A stretch of 64,000 nt of DNA from Littorina saxatilis. Lineage: Eukaryota > Mollusca > Gastropoda > Littorinimorpha > Littorinidae. Where the stretch lies: NCBI RefSeq assembly GCF_037325665.1, contig NC_090252.1:50752868-50816867 (forward strand). The letters run 5' to 3'. This document shows positions 40,500-50,533 of this stretch, in pieces. The translations under genes were made by a program, and so were the position numbers. The notes beneath the pieces were generated by a model. The model was given only the letters and a program-made list of their open reading frames with translations, was not told the DNA's origin and made no database searches. The stretch's first letter is position 1, and every line of letters begins with the position of its first letter.

Positions 40500-42335
40500 G
40501 CGCATCAAAATTTAGAAAATGTTTAATCTTTGCAGACTGATGAACTTTTTTTGCTGTAGATTTACATAAGTTACTTACATGAGGGCCCCATGTTAGATTG
40601 TTGTCAATAGTTACTCCCAAAATTTTGTGTTCACTAACCTCGTTTATCAGCTGACTATCAACAGAAATGCACTTCTTTGGTTCCGACATGACTTGTCGTT
40701 TTTGACGCGTAGTAATTAGCATATACATTGTTTTTTCTGGATTGAGAGACATGTGGTTTAAATGCGTCCATTCTACAGCATCATCGACACACTTCTGAAG
40801 CGTGTCGACTACCGAAGTAATATCATCACCTGAGGTATGAATAGTAGTATCATCAGCTAGCATATCACACTGTCCAGAGGAATTATGTTTGTTTGTTTGC
40901 TTAACGCCCAGCCGACCACGAAGGGCCATATCAGGGCGATGCTGCTTTGACATATAACGTGCGTCACACACAAGACAGAAGTCGCAGCACAGGCTTCATG
41001 TCTCACCCAGTCACATTATTCTGACACCGGACCAACCAGTCCTAGCACTAACCCCATAATGCCAGACGCCAGGCGGAGCAGCCACTAGATTGCCAATTTT
41101 AAAGTCTGAGGTATGACCCGGCCGGGGTTCGAACCCACGACCTCCCGATCACGGGGCGGACGCCTTACCACTAGGCCAACCGTGCTGGTGAGGAATTATG
41201 TGTAATGGTAAGTCATTGATGTAGACAGAAAATAATAAAGGTCTGAGGACCGAGCCTTGTGGGACCCCATATAAAATTGGCATTGCTTCAGAGCTCGAAC
41301 TGTTAAAGGTAACTTTTTGTGTTCTTCCCGACAAAAAAGAGGCTATAAAAGTCTGTGTGGGCTGTGGCAGTCTATAAATGGAGAGTTTCCGCAAAAGGAG
41401 GGCGTGATCGAAGAACTGCTTTTTTGACTGTCGAGTCATATACTGACATTTTGCTTTCTGTGTTTTGTACTCTTCAGATTGGCGGTTGATCCGGCATAGA
41501 TAATCTCGGTAATGTTGGGCTTCTATAATGTCAGGAGTGATCCACCCTGGCCGATATGAATACTTAATTCTTCTTGACCTTTTAGGTGCAATTGTTTATA
41601 TAAAACTTCGCGAAATGTAGAATACCATGTTTTTAAAGCGTCATCAGGATTGGTCTTGTTATATATCTCACTAAACGGTGCAGAACGCAGGTCTTCAAGA
41701 AAAAGTACTTAATTAAACTTAGCAAATGACCTGTATGTGAGGACAGTATGACCAAGCTTAGGAATTTTGACACCTTTTTTTGACCATGTACAGCAAATAG
41801 GGAAATGGTCGCTTATGCCTATGACCGGTACACAGGTTTCTATTACATGTTTTGAGTAACCAAAATAAATCCATCATGGTTACAAACTTGTCAACCCAGT
41901 TCGCTGGTTCAGCTGGATTCCGATAGAGAAATCCAATCAAAATAGGAGATGCATGCTTTAACTTCACCTCTGTCCATATGCACTCCACACCAAAATTTTC
42001 AAACTGCGAGGTAAGCGCTTGAATGTTATATGTTCATTTATATAAACTAAAAGGCCCGTTTCTTTAGGATTTTTTGGGTCCCTTCGTATAGTTTGAAAAC
42101 CGTTGATAAAAATTTCTTTATCGTCTATGCAGGATTTAAGCCTAGATTCTGAGAACCCAAAAATATGAAACCCCCTGCCATAAGACTCACTGTTCTGAAC
42201 AACCTGGGAAACATCAGACATTTTGTTTACAATATGATTGATACTAAGGTGTCCTATGCGGAGGCCTTCAGTCACAGGCCAACGATTGTGGTCATATAAC
42301 TTAGTCATCACGTTAAAAGTATGCAAAGCAACAAC
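40500..42335 (-). mobile_element. Jockey/CR1-like LINE, degraded, split by a tRNA-SINE
   Basis: From right: endonuclease pieces (GLRIGHLSINHIVNK, FHIFGFSESRLKSCIDDKE, ETGLLVYINEH; IGFLYRNPAEPANW) in shifting frames, then RT with FLSGRTQKVTFNSSSSEAMP, LYGVPQGSVLRPLLFSVYIN and, beyond the SINE, CDMLADDTTIHTSG and HLNHMSLNPEKTMYMLITTR, SEHKILGVTIDNNLTWGPHV. The catalytic Asp pair is kept (MLADD). A large part between endonuclease and RT is deleted, and the C-terminus ends near 40500. Dead copy. Confidence 0.85.
40888..41190 (-). mobile_element. tRNA-derived SINE S2, full-length, inside LINE RT
   Basis: Minus-strand copy with A box TTGGCCTAGTGGTAAGG, B box GGTTCGAACCCC, a conserved body (GGTTGGTCCGGTGTCAGAA) and tail GGGCGTTAAGCAAACAAAC. 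AGGAATTATG flanks it at 40878-40887 and 41191-41200. The LINE frame resumes across it. Confidence 0.95.
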
Positions 42336-42363
42336 ACAAATGAAACAAAATAATTAAGCAAAC

Positions 42364-42824
42364 TCCCGCACTGCGGTTATGAAATTAAAGGCCCCTCCTG
42401 TTTTTGGAACCGCAGGAGCTTTCTAGTTTGGTAGATGTTTGGTTCCTCTTTCCTGTCATGCTCTCTTTTTCTTCATGAATTCTTTTCTTTTTTCTGCCTT
42501 CTTGCTCATTCACCTGTATTTTTTCCAAAAATCTCTTCTCTTGCCGCTTGTCTCGCGATTCATGTATAGTTTAATCTGTTAGTGTTCTGATGTAAGTCCA
42601 GCAGTAGATAGGTTAAGCCTATTTTAACATACTGGAAACTGGTAATCTTCCAGTAGGTATTAATTTAGTTTTACTAAAGCCTGCTGGGACACAAGTAATG
42701 GGTTAGTGCATTTGTAAACAGGAATCGCTTGACAAGTGGCCCCCTTCATCCCCCCCTTCCTCGTCCTGATATGGCTCTGCGTAGTCGGCTGGACGTTAAG
42801 CAACAAATAAACAAACAAACAAAA
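42364..42824 (+). mobile_element. SINE family S3, full-length (461 bp)
   Basis: Near-identical to 22691-23157, with TCCCGCACTGCGGTTATG at the start and GGACGTTAAGCAACAAATAA at the end. The 11-bp duplication ATTAAGCAAAC flanks it at 42353-42363 and 42825-42835. Confidence 0.94.
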
Positions 42825-42889
42825 ATTAAGCAAACAACAAAAACTATTATGAAAGGAAACAAAAATGTTAAAAAGATGAATACTATTTA

Positions 42890-44240
42890 CAGCAGTCCCT
42901 CTCATGAACGGACACCCTTGGGCCATAGCAAAACTGTCCGTACATTGCAGGTGTCCGGTCACGGGAGGGGTGACCACACCACCCCCTCCCACATACACTC
43001 ACACAGAGACACACAAACAACAGGATTGAGTCTATGCTAATCACTTCTTGTGGCTACTAAACAATAAACTCCTAATACTTCTTTAAACGTTCTGTAAAAA
43101 TGATTTGTGTGAAAAGTGTTGAAAAGAAGAGATAAAATAAATCATCAAGGCAGTGAACACACTCACCATGCACTGACATACGAAAGCAGCCACACAAACA
43201 CAGCACAGAGGAGCGTGTGCAGATGCTTTGCAAGAATAAGCTTGAAACCCAGTTTGAATAAATAGCAGCAGATAGAGCTGCATGTCATAATCATGTAATT
43301 TATTTTCATCTTGTCTGGCTTTATTGACTGCATGCCGATCATGTGGCATGGCAGTGACTTTTCACTCTTCAGTCAGAAATACACTGTACATAACACAGCC
43401 CCCACTCTCCCTCACTAATGCCTACCCCAAGCCGTGACAACTGATGCTTGGAAATTGTGTGGAAGAGTACACCTCTCTATTTCTCTCCAATGCTCTTCCT
43501 GCTGACATGCAGTGACACCGGACACCCCACAGAGTTTAGCCAGCTACCCCTCCACCCCCCCCCTCCCTCTCTCTCTCACTCCCTCCAGCCATGTACTGTT
43601 GGGCTGTGGCCAGAGAGGTCAGCACTCAGAGCAAAACCAGTTGACTGTGTCGTAACTTTTGACACAGCAAGACAACTGAAGGGTTCACAGATTAGGCAAC
43701 CGACTCACTGGTCAAGGCTGAGGGGAAACAAGAGTATCTTGTCAATGAAAGAGGTTACACACAGACACACGATGCTGAGAACTGTGGCCGGTTTTTCACT
43801 CTCTTTCGCTCAGGACCTTCATCGACTGTGGTTTCTGTTGTTTACGTCCAACAGACAAGAATAAAGAGCACAGTGCAGTTTCATGTTGGCATCTTCGCAT
43901 GTACTCCACTCCTGACCAAAACTACCCCCCCTCCTGATGGGTACAGGTGCACTCAAGTTACCAGTGACTGTCGTCACGCCATTGCGGCTGTGATCTTTGC
44001 ACCAAGAGCCGGACTGCTCTGTTATCGATTTTGTTGTGGTGAAAATTTGACGATGGTCTGTCCGTACATTGGAGGTATGACCTGCTGTTGGGACCGAAAA
44101 TGAGTGTCCGTGTCCACGTTTTGCAGGTGTCCGTTTAAGGGGGGGCAAATATAGAAGGAAAACACTCCGTGCCGAGCAAATGTGTCCGTACATGTCAGGT
44201 GTCCGCTCACGCCGGGGGCCGTACATTGCAGGGACTGCTG
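42890..44240. mobile_element. Non-autonomous DNA transposon, pogo/Tigger-like ends (1351 bp)
   Basis: Starts CAGCAGTCCCT and ends AGGGACTGCTG, with TA on both sides (42888-42889, 44241-44242). Subterminal words such as TGTCCGTACATTGCAGGTGT and CGGACACC recur near both ends in inverted and direct orientation. CAG-start inverted repeats with a TA duplication fit the Tc1/mariner superfamily, pogo/Tigger branch. The interior (43040-44030) has no transposase. Frames inside it do not resemble any known protein. Confidence 0.75.
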
Positions 44241-44435
44241 TAGTATCAAACAGTGTTCAATTCAACTTCCAGGGAACAATGTAAGAACACACAAAACGCT
44301 GGAAATAAAATTGTTGAACAAAGCGATTGGAAATGAAACATTAATTAACCAAGAAACAATGCGGTTGACACACAACGATGCTATGATGAATATCAACTCG
44401 AATTCCGTAGATACAAAAGTTACACAGTGGGAAAA

Positions 44436-46120
44436 TTACAACAATTGAGAAAGAAGTCGCACTATGAGCTTTAGGGCAGCAGCTGGATTGTCAGTGAAAG
44501 AGGGGACAGTCACGTGCTCAACAGTTTGCAGAGCGGGGTGGGCGCTGTGCGCGAGGCGGGGTGGAGGGGGCGGGGCCTCACTACCACTGGTCATGGACAC
44601 GTTTGTTTTGACAGGCCTTTCATCGGGAGCATCGCACTGATTGGTTAAATTATGTAGGTGTGAATGCGTACCGTGTGATGCCATGTCCGAATAAGAGCGA
44701 GACGAGGTGTTTGACTGATTGGCCGAAGCTTTGACCGGGTGTCCGCGAGATTTCGCGTCGAATGACTGTGCGGTTTGTGTGTTGTCCCCCGGCCTGGGTT
44801 TGTTTTGTTGACCTGAAAATCTAAAATTCCAGGCCAAACTAATTGTGCCGCAAAGGCTTGGATGCTTGTGGTCGCGGTAGAGCGCCTGTCGCGGTGAACC
44901 ATTCTGTGTGTGAAAGGTCTGAGAGTTGTTAATGAACAACACCCCAGTCCTCTCACACACTGAACGGAGAGAATGGTTTGAATGTAAAATTTTGCTGTCA
45001 AACGCGCGGGTGCCCATGCACGAAGGGAGAATACTGGACGCTCGGAGTGATGCCTGAGGAAAGGCCCGACAAAACAACCCGACCAGTGTAAACCACGTGT
45101 CTTCAGACACAGAGCCTCTCTGGACTGAAGTCACTCCCACATGAATGATTGCAAGATTTACTTTGGGGTTTGGTTTTTGAACCTGCAGCCAATTGATTAA
45201 GTCCTAACAGGTCATCCCAGGGACACAGATTTTGTGCATCGTTTCCCCGGGGGACGTCATCTTCCTAATGTCCATTTGTTTAAGGACACTGTCCCCGATC
45301 AGGAGCATGGACACCTTGCTGTCCACCGATTGTTTATTTAGGTGGTCGGCGGGGGTCTTAGCAGTGTCACTACTGTCTTTGCGCTTGGCTGACTGGGGGG
45401 ACGTGGCGGTTTTCTTCTGATGTTTTGGAGTGGGTGACAAGTTGGTCGCCTTGTGCCGAGCCGACATGTCATGTTGGGTAGGGGGGGTGCACTTGGAAGA
45501 GGAGGGGTGAGAGCCGGGAGAGGTGTATTCAGACCCAGGTGCTGGATCCGAAGGGGATCGACTTAACACAGTTGATAACTTCCACTGGATTGGCAGAGGG
45601 GGGCGGGGACATCTCCGGTCGTTGTGTTGACTGTCTTGGAAGTTGTGTCGGACACATCTCCCGTCGTTGTGTTGACTGTCTCAGAAGTTGTGTCGGACAC
45701 ATCTCCCGTCGTTGTGTTGGCCGTCTCAGCGGTTGTGTTGGACACATCTCCCGCCGTTGTGTTGACTGTCTTGGAGGGTGTGGCCGCACTGCTGTCTGCT
45801 GCAGAGGGTGCAACGCCCAACTCTCCACGGCGTGGCACCAGCCTAGGAGAGTGCAAGTGGGTGAGGGAGACCTCGTACTGCTCACCGCCTGTCAAAATGA
45901 CAAACCTCTCAGCTGTCTGTCGTACCGGTGTTGTTGGTGTTTCAGGCACACTTTTGCCCTTGGCATCAGGTGGAGACAGCGGTAGCTTCTCACATTCGGT
46001 GATGGGTGTGTCAGTGTCGGCCTGCCGTACGTCCAGACTGTGAACCAGGGCACACACAGTTTCAAACTCCGCAGCAGCCCACGCACTGGTTTGTAGTCCC
46101 TGCACTAACGGGACCACCAC
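44436..46120 (-). pseudogene. LINE ORF1 with SGNH-esterase domain
   Basis: From 46120 the frame has VCALVHSLDVRQADTDTPIT, ERFVILTGGEQYEVSLTHLH and four copies of a 13-residue repeat (VNTTTGDVSDTTSE). A frame change near 45560 leads to a Ser/Pro/Lys-rich linker and then the SGNH domain: LLIGDSVLKQMDIRKM (nucleophile Ser), a TAG at 45201-45203, NLAIIHVGVTSVQ (His/Gly block) and LYRDHKHPSLCGT (Asp-His). GDS/HVG/DxxHPS esterase domains occur in CR1/L2-type LINE ORF1 proteins. The downstream half stays open to 44436. A host SGNH gene is less likely given the LINE debris around it. Confidence 0.65.
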
Positions 46121-46447
46121 CTCCCTCTCCGTCCCAGCTGGTGACCTGAGCTCGAACTACAGGGCCGAGCTCCACGCCCTCATCACTGCAGCAGAGCACG
46201 CAGCAGGGGAAGACCGCAGTCGGCAAAACATCGTCCTCCTCACTGACTCCCTGTCCGCCCTCCAGTCCCTTCTGTCTGGCCCCACTGACCTCCCCACCAG
46301 GCAACTCGACAACTGCCTCAGCACCCTGTCTCAACACAACAAGGTGGTGCTCCAGTGGATACCGGCTCATGTCGGCATTGCCGGCAATGAAGAAGCGGAC
46401 AGGCTGGCAAAAGGAGGTGCGAGACTTCCCCAACCACACTCCAGTTA
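46104..46447 (+). pseudogene. LINE RNase H fragment
   Basis: Plus-strand frame without a start codon: TSLSVPAGDLSSNYRAELHA, NIVLLTDSLSALQSLLSGPT, VVLQWIPAHVGIAGNEEADR, LAKGGARLPQPHSS and a stop at 46445-46447. Glu (NYRAEL), Asp (LLTDSLS), and His/Asp (AHVGIAGNEEAD) are kept. It faces away from the esterase ORF and abuts it, so this is a junction of two different LINE pieces or a rearranged element. Confidence 0.85.
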
Positions 46448-46860
46448 GTTTGTGTTTTTCTAAAGACTTGGACTGTTGTCTGTCTGATGGTGGGGTCTTT
46501 GTCATGAGAGACATCAATCAATCTTCCCTTTTCTCTGTCATAGTCATGCCACGTGACAGACACATCGTGGAACTGGTTCTGGGCATAAATAAAGTATCTC
46601 TGTCTGAGAACAAATCTCCAAAGCTTTATTCTATCAGTAGTAGTGGCCCCGTCGCGATATAACCTTGAATGGTTGAAAACGACGTTAAACACCAAATAAA
46701 GAAAGAAAGAAAGTAGTAGTGGCAAAGGTCTTCTGGTTTAGGGTCCATGGTGTCCGTTATACATTCTTTAGTCTTCATTTGTGTTTTGTTGTTGTCAGTT
46801 TTTTTCTGTTTAGAGGCAAGAGCCATTGTTCTGGTGACAACTGACATTTTCTTTAAACAC
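46448..46860 (-). CDS. Coding-like segment of unknown identity, split by a SINE
   Basis: Left of the SINE, a minus-strand frame reads DRIKLWRFVLRQRYFIYAQN, QFHDVSVTWHDYDREKGRLI, DVSHDKDPTIRQTTVQVF with no stop for about 190 bases; right of it another reads MALASKQKKTDNNKTQMKTK. The two do not share a frame across the SINE. Composition looks protein-like but I recognise nothing. It may be a host exon beginning in the LINE debris. Confidence 0.3.
46648..46713 (+). mobile_element. SINE S1 tail-only copy (66 bp)
   Basis: Begins CCCGTCGCGATATAACCTTG; TAGTAGTGGC duplicated at 46638-46647 and 46714-46723. Confidence 0.94.
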
Positions 46861-47267
46861 AAATATCAACTTAGAGAGAGAGAGACAGAAAACATGCATT
46901 ATTATGAGATAATTTTCTCACAAAAAACTAAATATTTGTCTTATTATTTGTATTTCTAAAGAATTGCATCATATAGTCAGGCACCCTAATTAACTTCCCT
47001 TCTCTACCGCCAGGAGGTGTTGTTCTTCTCCTTTTTCTGGTAATAGTTGTCCTTTTCTGGTAATAGTTCGTCAACAAGATCTGATGGTCTGTACTCGACA
47101 CGAGGGAGGAGGGTGACGCCTTCTCTTTCTGTACTGCCTAGCATAGCTCGTTTGGCGATTGTATGTCGTTACTTAGTGTATAAGCTCACATCAGGTATGG
47201 TAAGTCTCTGCCATGGACTTATTATCACCACCACTATGACACCACTACAATTGACTGTTTAACCTAC

Positions 47268-47483
47268 CTGCTGTAGACGGCTGTGGGCGAGTCAGGAATT
47301 GAAGAGAACTGTTTCGTGGCGTCTCCACTCCTGGTCCGGTCTGGTCCGTGGTCCTGTGTCACTGGAGGACTTGTGTCTGTATCCATGGAAACCTTCTTCC
47401 ATTTCTTCCCAGGTGATTCAGAACTTCCATCGTCTTGTACTTGTTGATTCCTTTTGTCGCCAGAATCGTGGTACTGGTAGTCA
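47268..47483 (-). CDS. Duplicated 72-codon cassette exon, copy 1
   Basis: Acceptor TATTTGCAG and donor CAGCAG|GTAGGT bound exactly 216 bases (72 codons), so skipping or repeating it keeps the frame. It encodes DYQYHDSGDKRNQQVQDDGS, SESPGKKWKKVSMDTDTSPP, RSGDATKQFSSIPDSPTAVY, SR: hydrophilic, Ser/Pro-rich, with a KK.KK basic patch that may be a nuclear signal. Intron sequence on both sides is also duplicated. Gene identity unknown; no domain is recognised. Confidence 0.6.
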
Positions 47484-47706
47484 CTGCAAATATAAACAAC
47501 AAAGGAAATAAATAAATAACTTGACAAATATTTTAAAAACAGGATTGGAAAACACGAAACGAAACGTAAAGGACCTACCCCAGCATAAAGATTAATACAA
47601 AACACACCCATAGGTAGGAGGTGACAACCATGTGAAGTCAACCAATTAGCAATGGAAAACAAGTTCGTGAAAAATTCAACTGTAAGTGTCATGCCTCATT
47701 TCGCAA

Positions 47707-48018
47707 AAGACCGGCACGGTTGGCCTAGTGGTAAGGCGTCCGCCCCGTGAACGGGAGGTCGTGGGTTGGAACCCCGGCCGGGTCATACCTAAGACTTTAA
47801 AATTGGCAATCTAGTGGCTGCTCCGCCTGGCGTCTGGCATTATGGGGTTAGTGCTAAGACTGGTTGGTCCGGTGTCAGAATAATGTGACTGGGTGAGACA
47901 TGAAGCTTGTGCTGCGACTTCTGTCTTGTGTGTGGCGCACGTTATATGTCAAAGCAGCACCGCCCTGATATGGCCCTTCGTGGTCGGCTGGGCGTTAAGC
48001 AAACAAAAAAACAAACAA
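47707..48018 (+). mobile_element. tRNA-derived SINE S2, full-length
   Basis: A box GGCCTAGTGGTAAGG and B box (GGTTGGAACCCC, one change from consensus), ending in AAAC repeats. ATTTCGCAA duplicated at 47698-47706 and from 48019. Lies in the intron between exon copies 1 and 2, and is absent from the duplicated intron at 48.7 kb. Confidence 0.94.
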
Positions 48019-48322
48019 ATTTCGCAATGCATCACATTGTAAATACAGTAAAACCTGTGAACAACAAACCTCTGAACAAAAGAAAACCTCTCAATAGTGT
48101 ATTCTGATGTTGGCACAAATTGGTTATTCTATGATACTTGTTCCCTCTTAACAAAGGACACCTGTGAATAGTGAACTAATTTCTCTGGTCCCAAGGGTGT
48201 TCACTATTCACAGGTTTTACTGTATAACGAAAAAAAAAACTGTTACTTTCTCATACATGTCACACCATCATAATTATCATCACCTCCACCATGACACCAC
48301 TACAATTGACTGTTTAACCTAC

Positions 48323-48538
48323 CTGCTGTAGACGGCTGTGGGCGAGTCAGGAATTGAAGAGAACTGCTCCGTGGCGTCTCCACTCCTGGTCTGGTCTGGT
48401 CCGTGGTCCTGTGTCCCTGGAGGACTTGTGTCTGTATCCATGGAAACCTTCTTTCGCTTCTTCCCAGGTGATTCAGAACTTCCATCGTCTTGTACTCGTT
48501 GATTCCTTTTGTCGCCAGAATCATGGTACTGGTAGTCA
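48323..48538 (-). CDS. Duplicated 72-codon cassette exon, copy 2
   Basis: Same splice sites and length as copy 1, differing at a few residues (NQRVQ for NQQVQ, KKRKK for KKWKK, PPGTQ for PPVTQ, ATEQF for ATKQF). The flanking introns (48539-48770) are about as similar as the exon, so the duplication is recent and the exon shows no sign of special constraint that I can see by eye. The distance to copy 1 is 1055 bases, of which about 320 are the SINE. Confidence 0.6.
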
Positions 48539-48827
48539 CTGCAAATATAAACAACAAAGGAAATAAATAAATAACTTGACAAATATTTTAAAAACAGGAT
48601 TGGAAAACACGAAACGAAACGCAAAGGACCTACCCCAGCATAAAGACTAATACAAAACACACCCACAGGTAGGAGGTGACGGCCATGTGAAGTCAACTAA
48701 TTAGCAATGGAAAACATCAAGTTCGTGAAATATTCAACTGTAAGTGTCATGCCTCATTTCGCAAAAGCATGCGTCACATTGTAAAGATAACTAAAAAAAC
48801 TGTTCCTCTCTCTCTCTCTCATAATTT

Positions 48828-49014
48828 TAAAACAACCTAGTTTATTTGACATAGGGTTTTGCTTTGACTTTTTTGTTGCCTTCGGGTGACGTTACGGATT
48901 TTATGTATTAGAAGTGTTTTAATCTAAAAATGTGCAATGATTAACTTGTGGGGTCCTGATTTGGCCTATTATGGTCCGCTGGACCCGAAAAGCAACAGCT
49001 AACTAACTAACTCT
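48828..49014 (+). mobile_element. LINE 3' UTR/tail copy (24-28 kb family)
   Basis: Matches 27757-27950, including TTGCCTTCGGGTGACGTTAC and TATGGTCCGCTGGACCCGAA, ending in AACT repeats. A CT-repeat plus CATA flanks both sides as target duplication. Confidence 0.9.
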
Positions 49015-49150
49015 CTCTCTCTCTCATACATGTCACACCATCATAATTATCATCACCTCCACCATGACAACTAAGGGGTATGTCTGTGTGTTAATATTCA
49101 ACTGTAAGTGTCATGCCTCATTTCTCAAAAGCATGCGTCACATTGTAAAG

Positions 49151-49341
49151 AGTCAGGAATTGAAGAGAACTGCTCCGTGGCGTCTCCACTCCTGATCTGA
49201 TCTGGTCCGTGGTCTTGTGTCCCTGGAGGACTTGTGTCTGTATCCATGGAAACCTTCTTCCGCTTCTTCCCAGGTGATTCAGAACTTCCATCGTCTTGTA
49301 CTTGTTGATTCCTTTTGTCGCCAGAATCGTGGTACTGTCCA
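49151..49341 (-). pseudogene. Cassette exon, copy 3 (3' end lost)
   Basis: The acceptor TATTGCAG and the first 190 bases match copies 1 and 2 (GQYHDSGDKRNQQVQDDGS..., SGDATEQFSSIPDS), then the exon joins AGTGTCATGCC-type intron sequence, so the donor and about 25 bases are missing. Without a donor it would read into intron sequence. Confidence 0.65.
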
Positions 49342-49399
49342 CTGCAATATAAATAAATTGCATGTTTATTTGTAACGAGAATTTTCATTGGTCAATAAG

Positions 49400-50025
49400 A
49401 TGAAAGCATTTTTGATGTTCACAGGAAGCGCAGCCATTCCGTCGACATCCAATAAAAGGGAAGGACACAACCGCCATTCTGTGAATATCAAATTAAACTG
49501 GAAGGTTCAAGGCGGCCATTCCGTGAATATCAACCTTAATTTTGCCTCTATTCAAACTTTATAACGAATCTATTTAACATCAGCAACACGAAAAAGAAAT
49601 AGTTGAAAAAAATGGAAAATTTTTTGCTGACCCAATTTCCTCACAGTACCCTTTGTCCTAAAAGCCGCCCTAAAGGAAATATAGTTGGAAAAAAAAGGAG
49701 AATTTTTTGCTTCCCCATTTTTCTTTGATTCCCCATTTGTTACTGAGTGTGTACAGATTTTCCCCCCATTTCTATATAGGACACCTCCCCGACTATTTTA
49801 CTGCGCAGGTCTTTGGCTTAGAGTTGATCACGCTAACCCAGATATGGGCTACCCGGCCTGAACGAGCTCATTAGCTGTAAAGCCACATATAGGCTAACCA
49901 TCTGTGAAAGAATCCTAGTGACCCCTATATAGCCCCTTTAAATCAAACAACGCAACACCGTGGTTTGCTAACAGTAAATAAGCACAAGTGAGGTACGGTA
50001 AAGTCTCTGCCATAGAAAACATAAT
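49400..50025. other. No supported gene
   Basis: Mixed sequence with short direct repeats (CGGCCATTCCGTGAATATCA-type words near 49470 and 49515). No domain or repeat family recognised. Confidence 0.5.
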
Positions 50026-50029
50026 GTAC

Positions 50030-50137
50030 CTGCTGGAGAAAGCTGTGGGTGAGTTAGGACGGCTCGACACTGAAGAGACCAACTCAGTGGCGTTGCTACA
50101 GGTCTGGTCTGGTCGACTGCCTTGATCCTGTGTCGCC
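50030..50137 (-). pseudogene. Cassette exon, copy 4 (old, diverged)
   Basis: A donor-side half matches: ATQDQGSRPDQTCSNATELV, SSVSSRPNSPTAFSSR followed by |GTACAT. The first half and acceptor are not recognisable. It keeps the frame of the other copies over 36 codons, so it may be a diverged exon and not a relic. Confidence 0.5.
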
Positions 50138-50533
50138 CTACATGAGCGTGCTCTGCTGGCTTTCTATATTTAATTTAGTTGTCTTACCAGCTGTCGTCGA
50201 TAAGGGACCTCTAAACTCACAACAACAACAAAAAAAGTCTTATCAGTGATTTAGTCTGCATCTTCAAAACGAACAGTTTAATTTCGTCCACAAATTAAAT
50301 TTTTCTTGTAAGATCATAAACCTCGTTTTTTGTTTCATTTGTTTTGTTGCTTTAGTGTTTATTGCTGTTTTAAATTTTTGTTAGTTTTTTCCCCCCTTCT
50401 TTGATGTTGTTGGTTGTCGGGGATTATAGGCCTATACTGTATTTTTTTTCGAAGAAAACCTTGTCGAAGAAGAACTCGTCAAGACCCGGATGTTGAACGC
50501 ACGTTTTTTTTATAAACGCAAATATCTTTTGAC

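Noticed and set aside
40224-40508. Hydrophobic minus-strand frame with FFLCVFFLFSSW
   Set aside because: The hydrophobic run is from an A-rich tract at the LINE end; no start context or conserved motif.
43448-44103. Plus-strand frames inside the pogo-like element considered as transposase
   Set aside because: No DDE or DNA-binding motif; composition follows the repeated subterminal words.
47711-47790. tRNA-like A and B boxes considered as tRNA genes (also at 41.1, 57.4 and 61.5 kb)
   Set aside because: They cannot close an acceptor stem and are followed by the same SINE body with target duplications.
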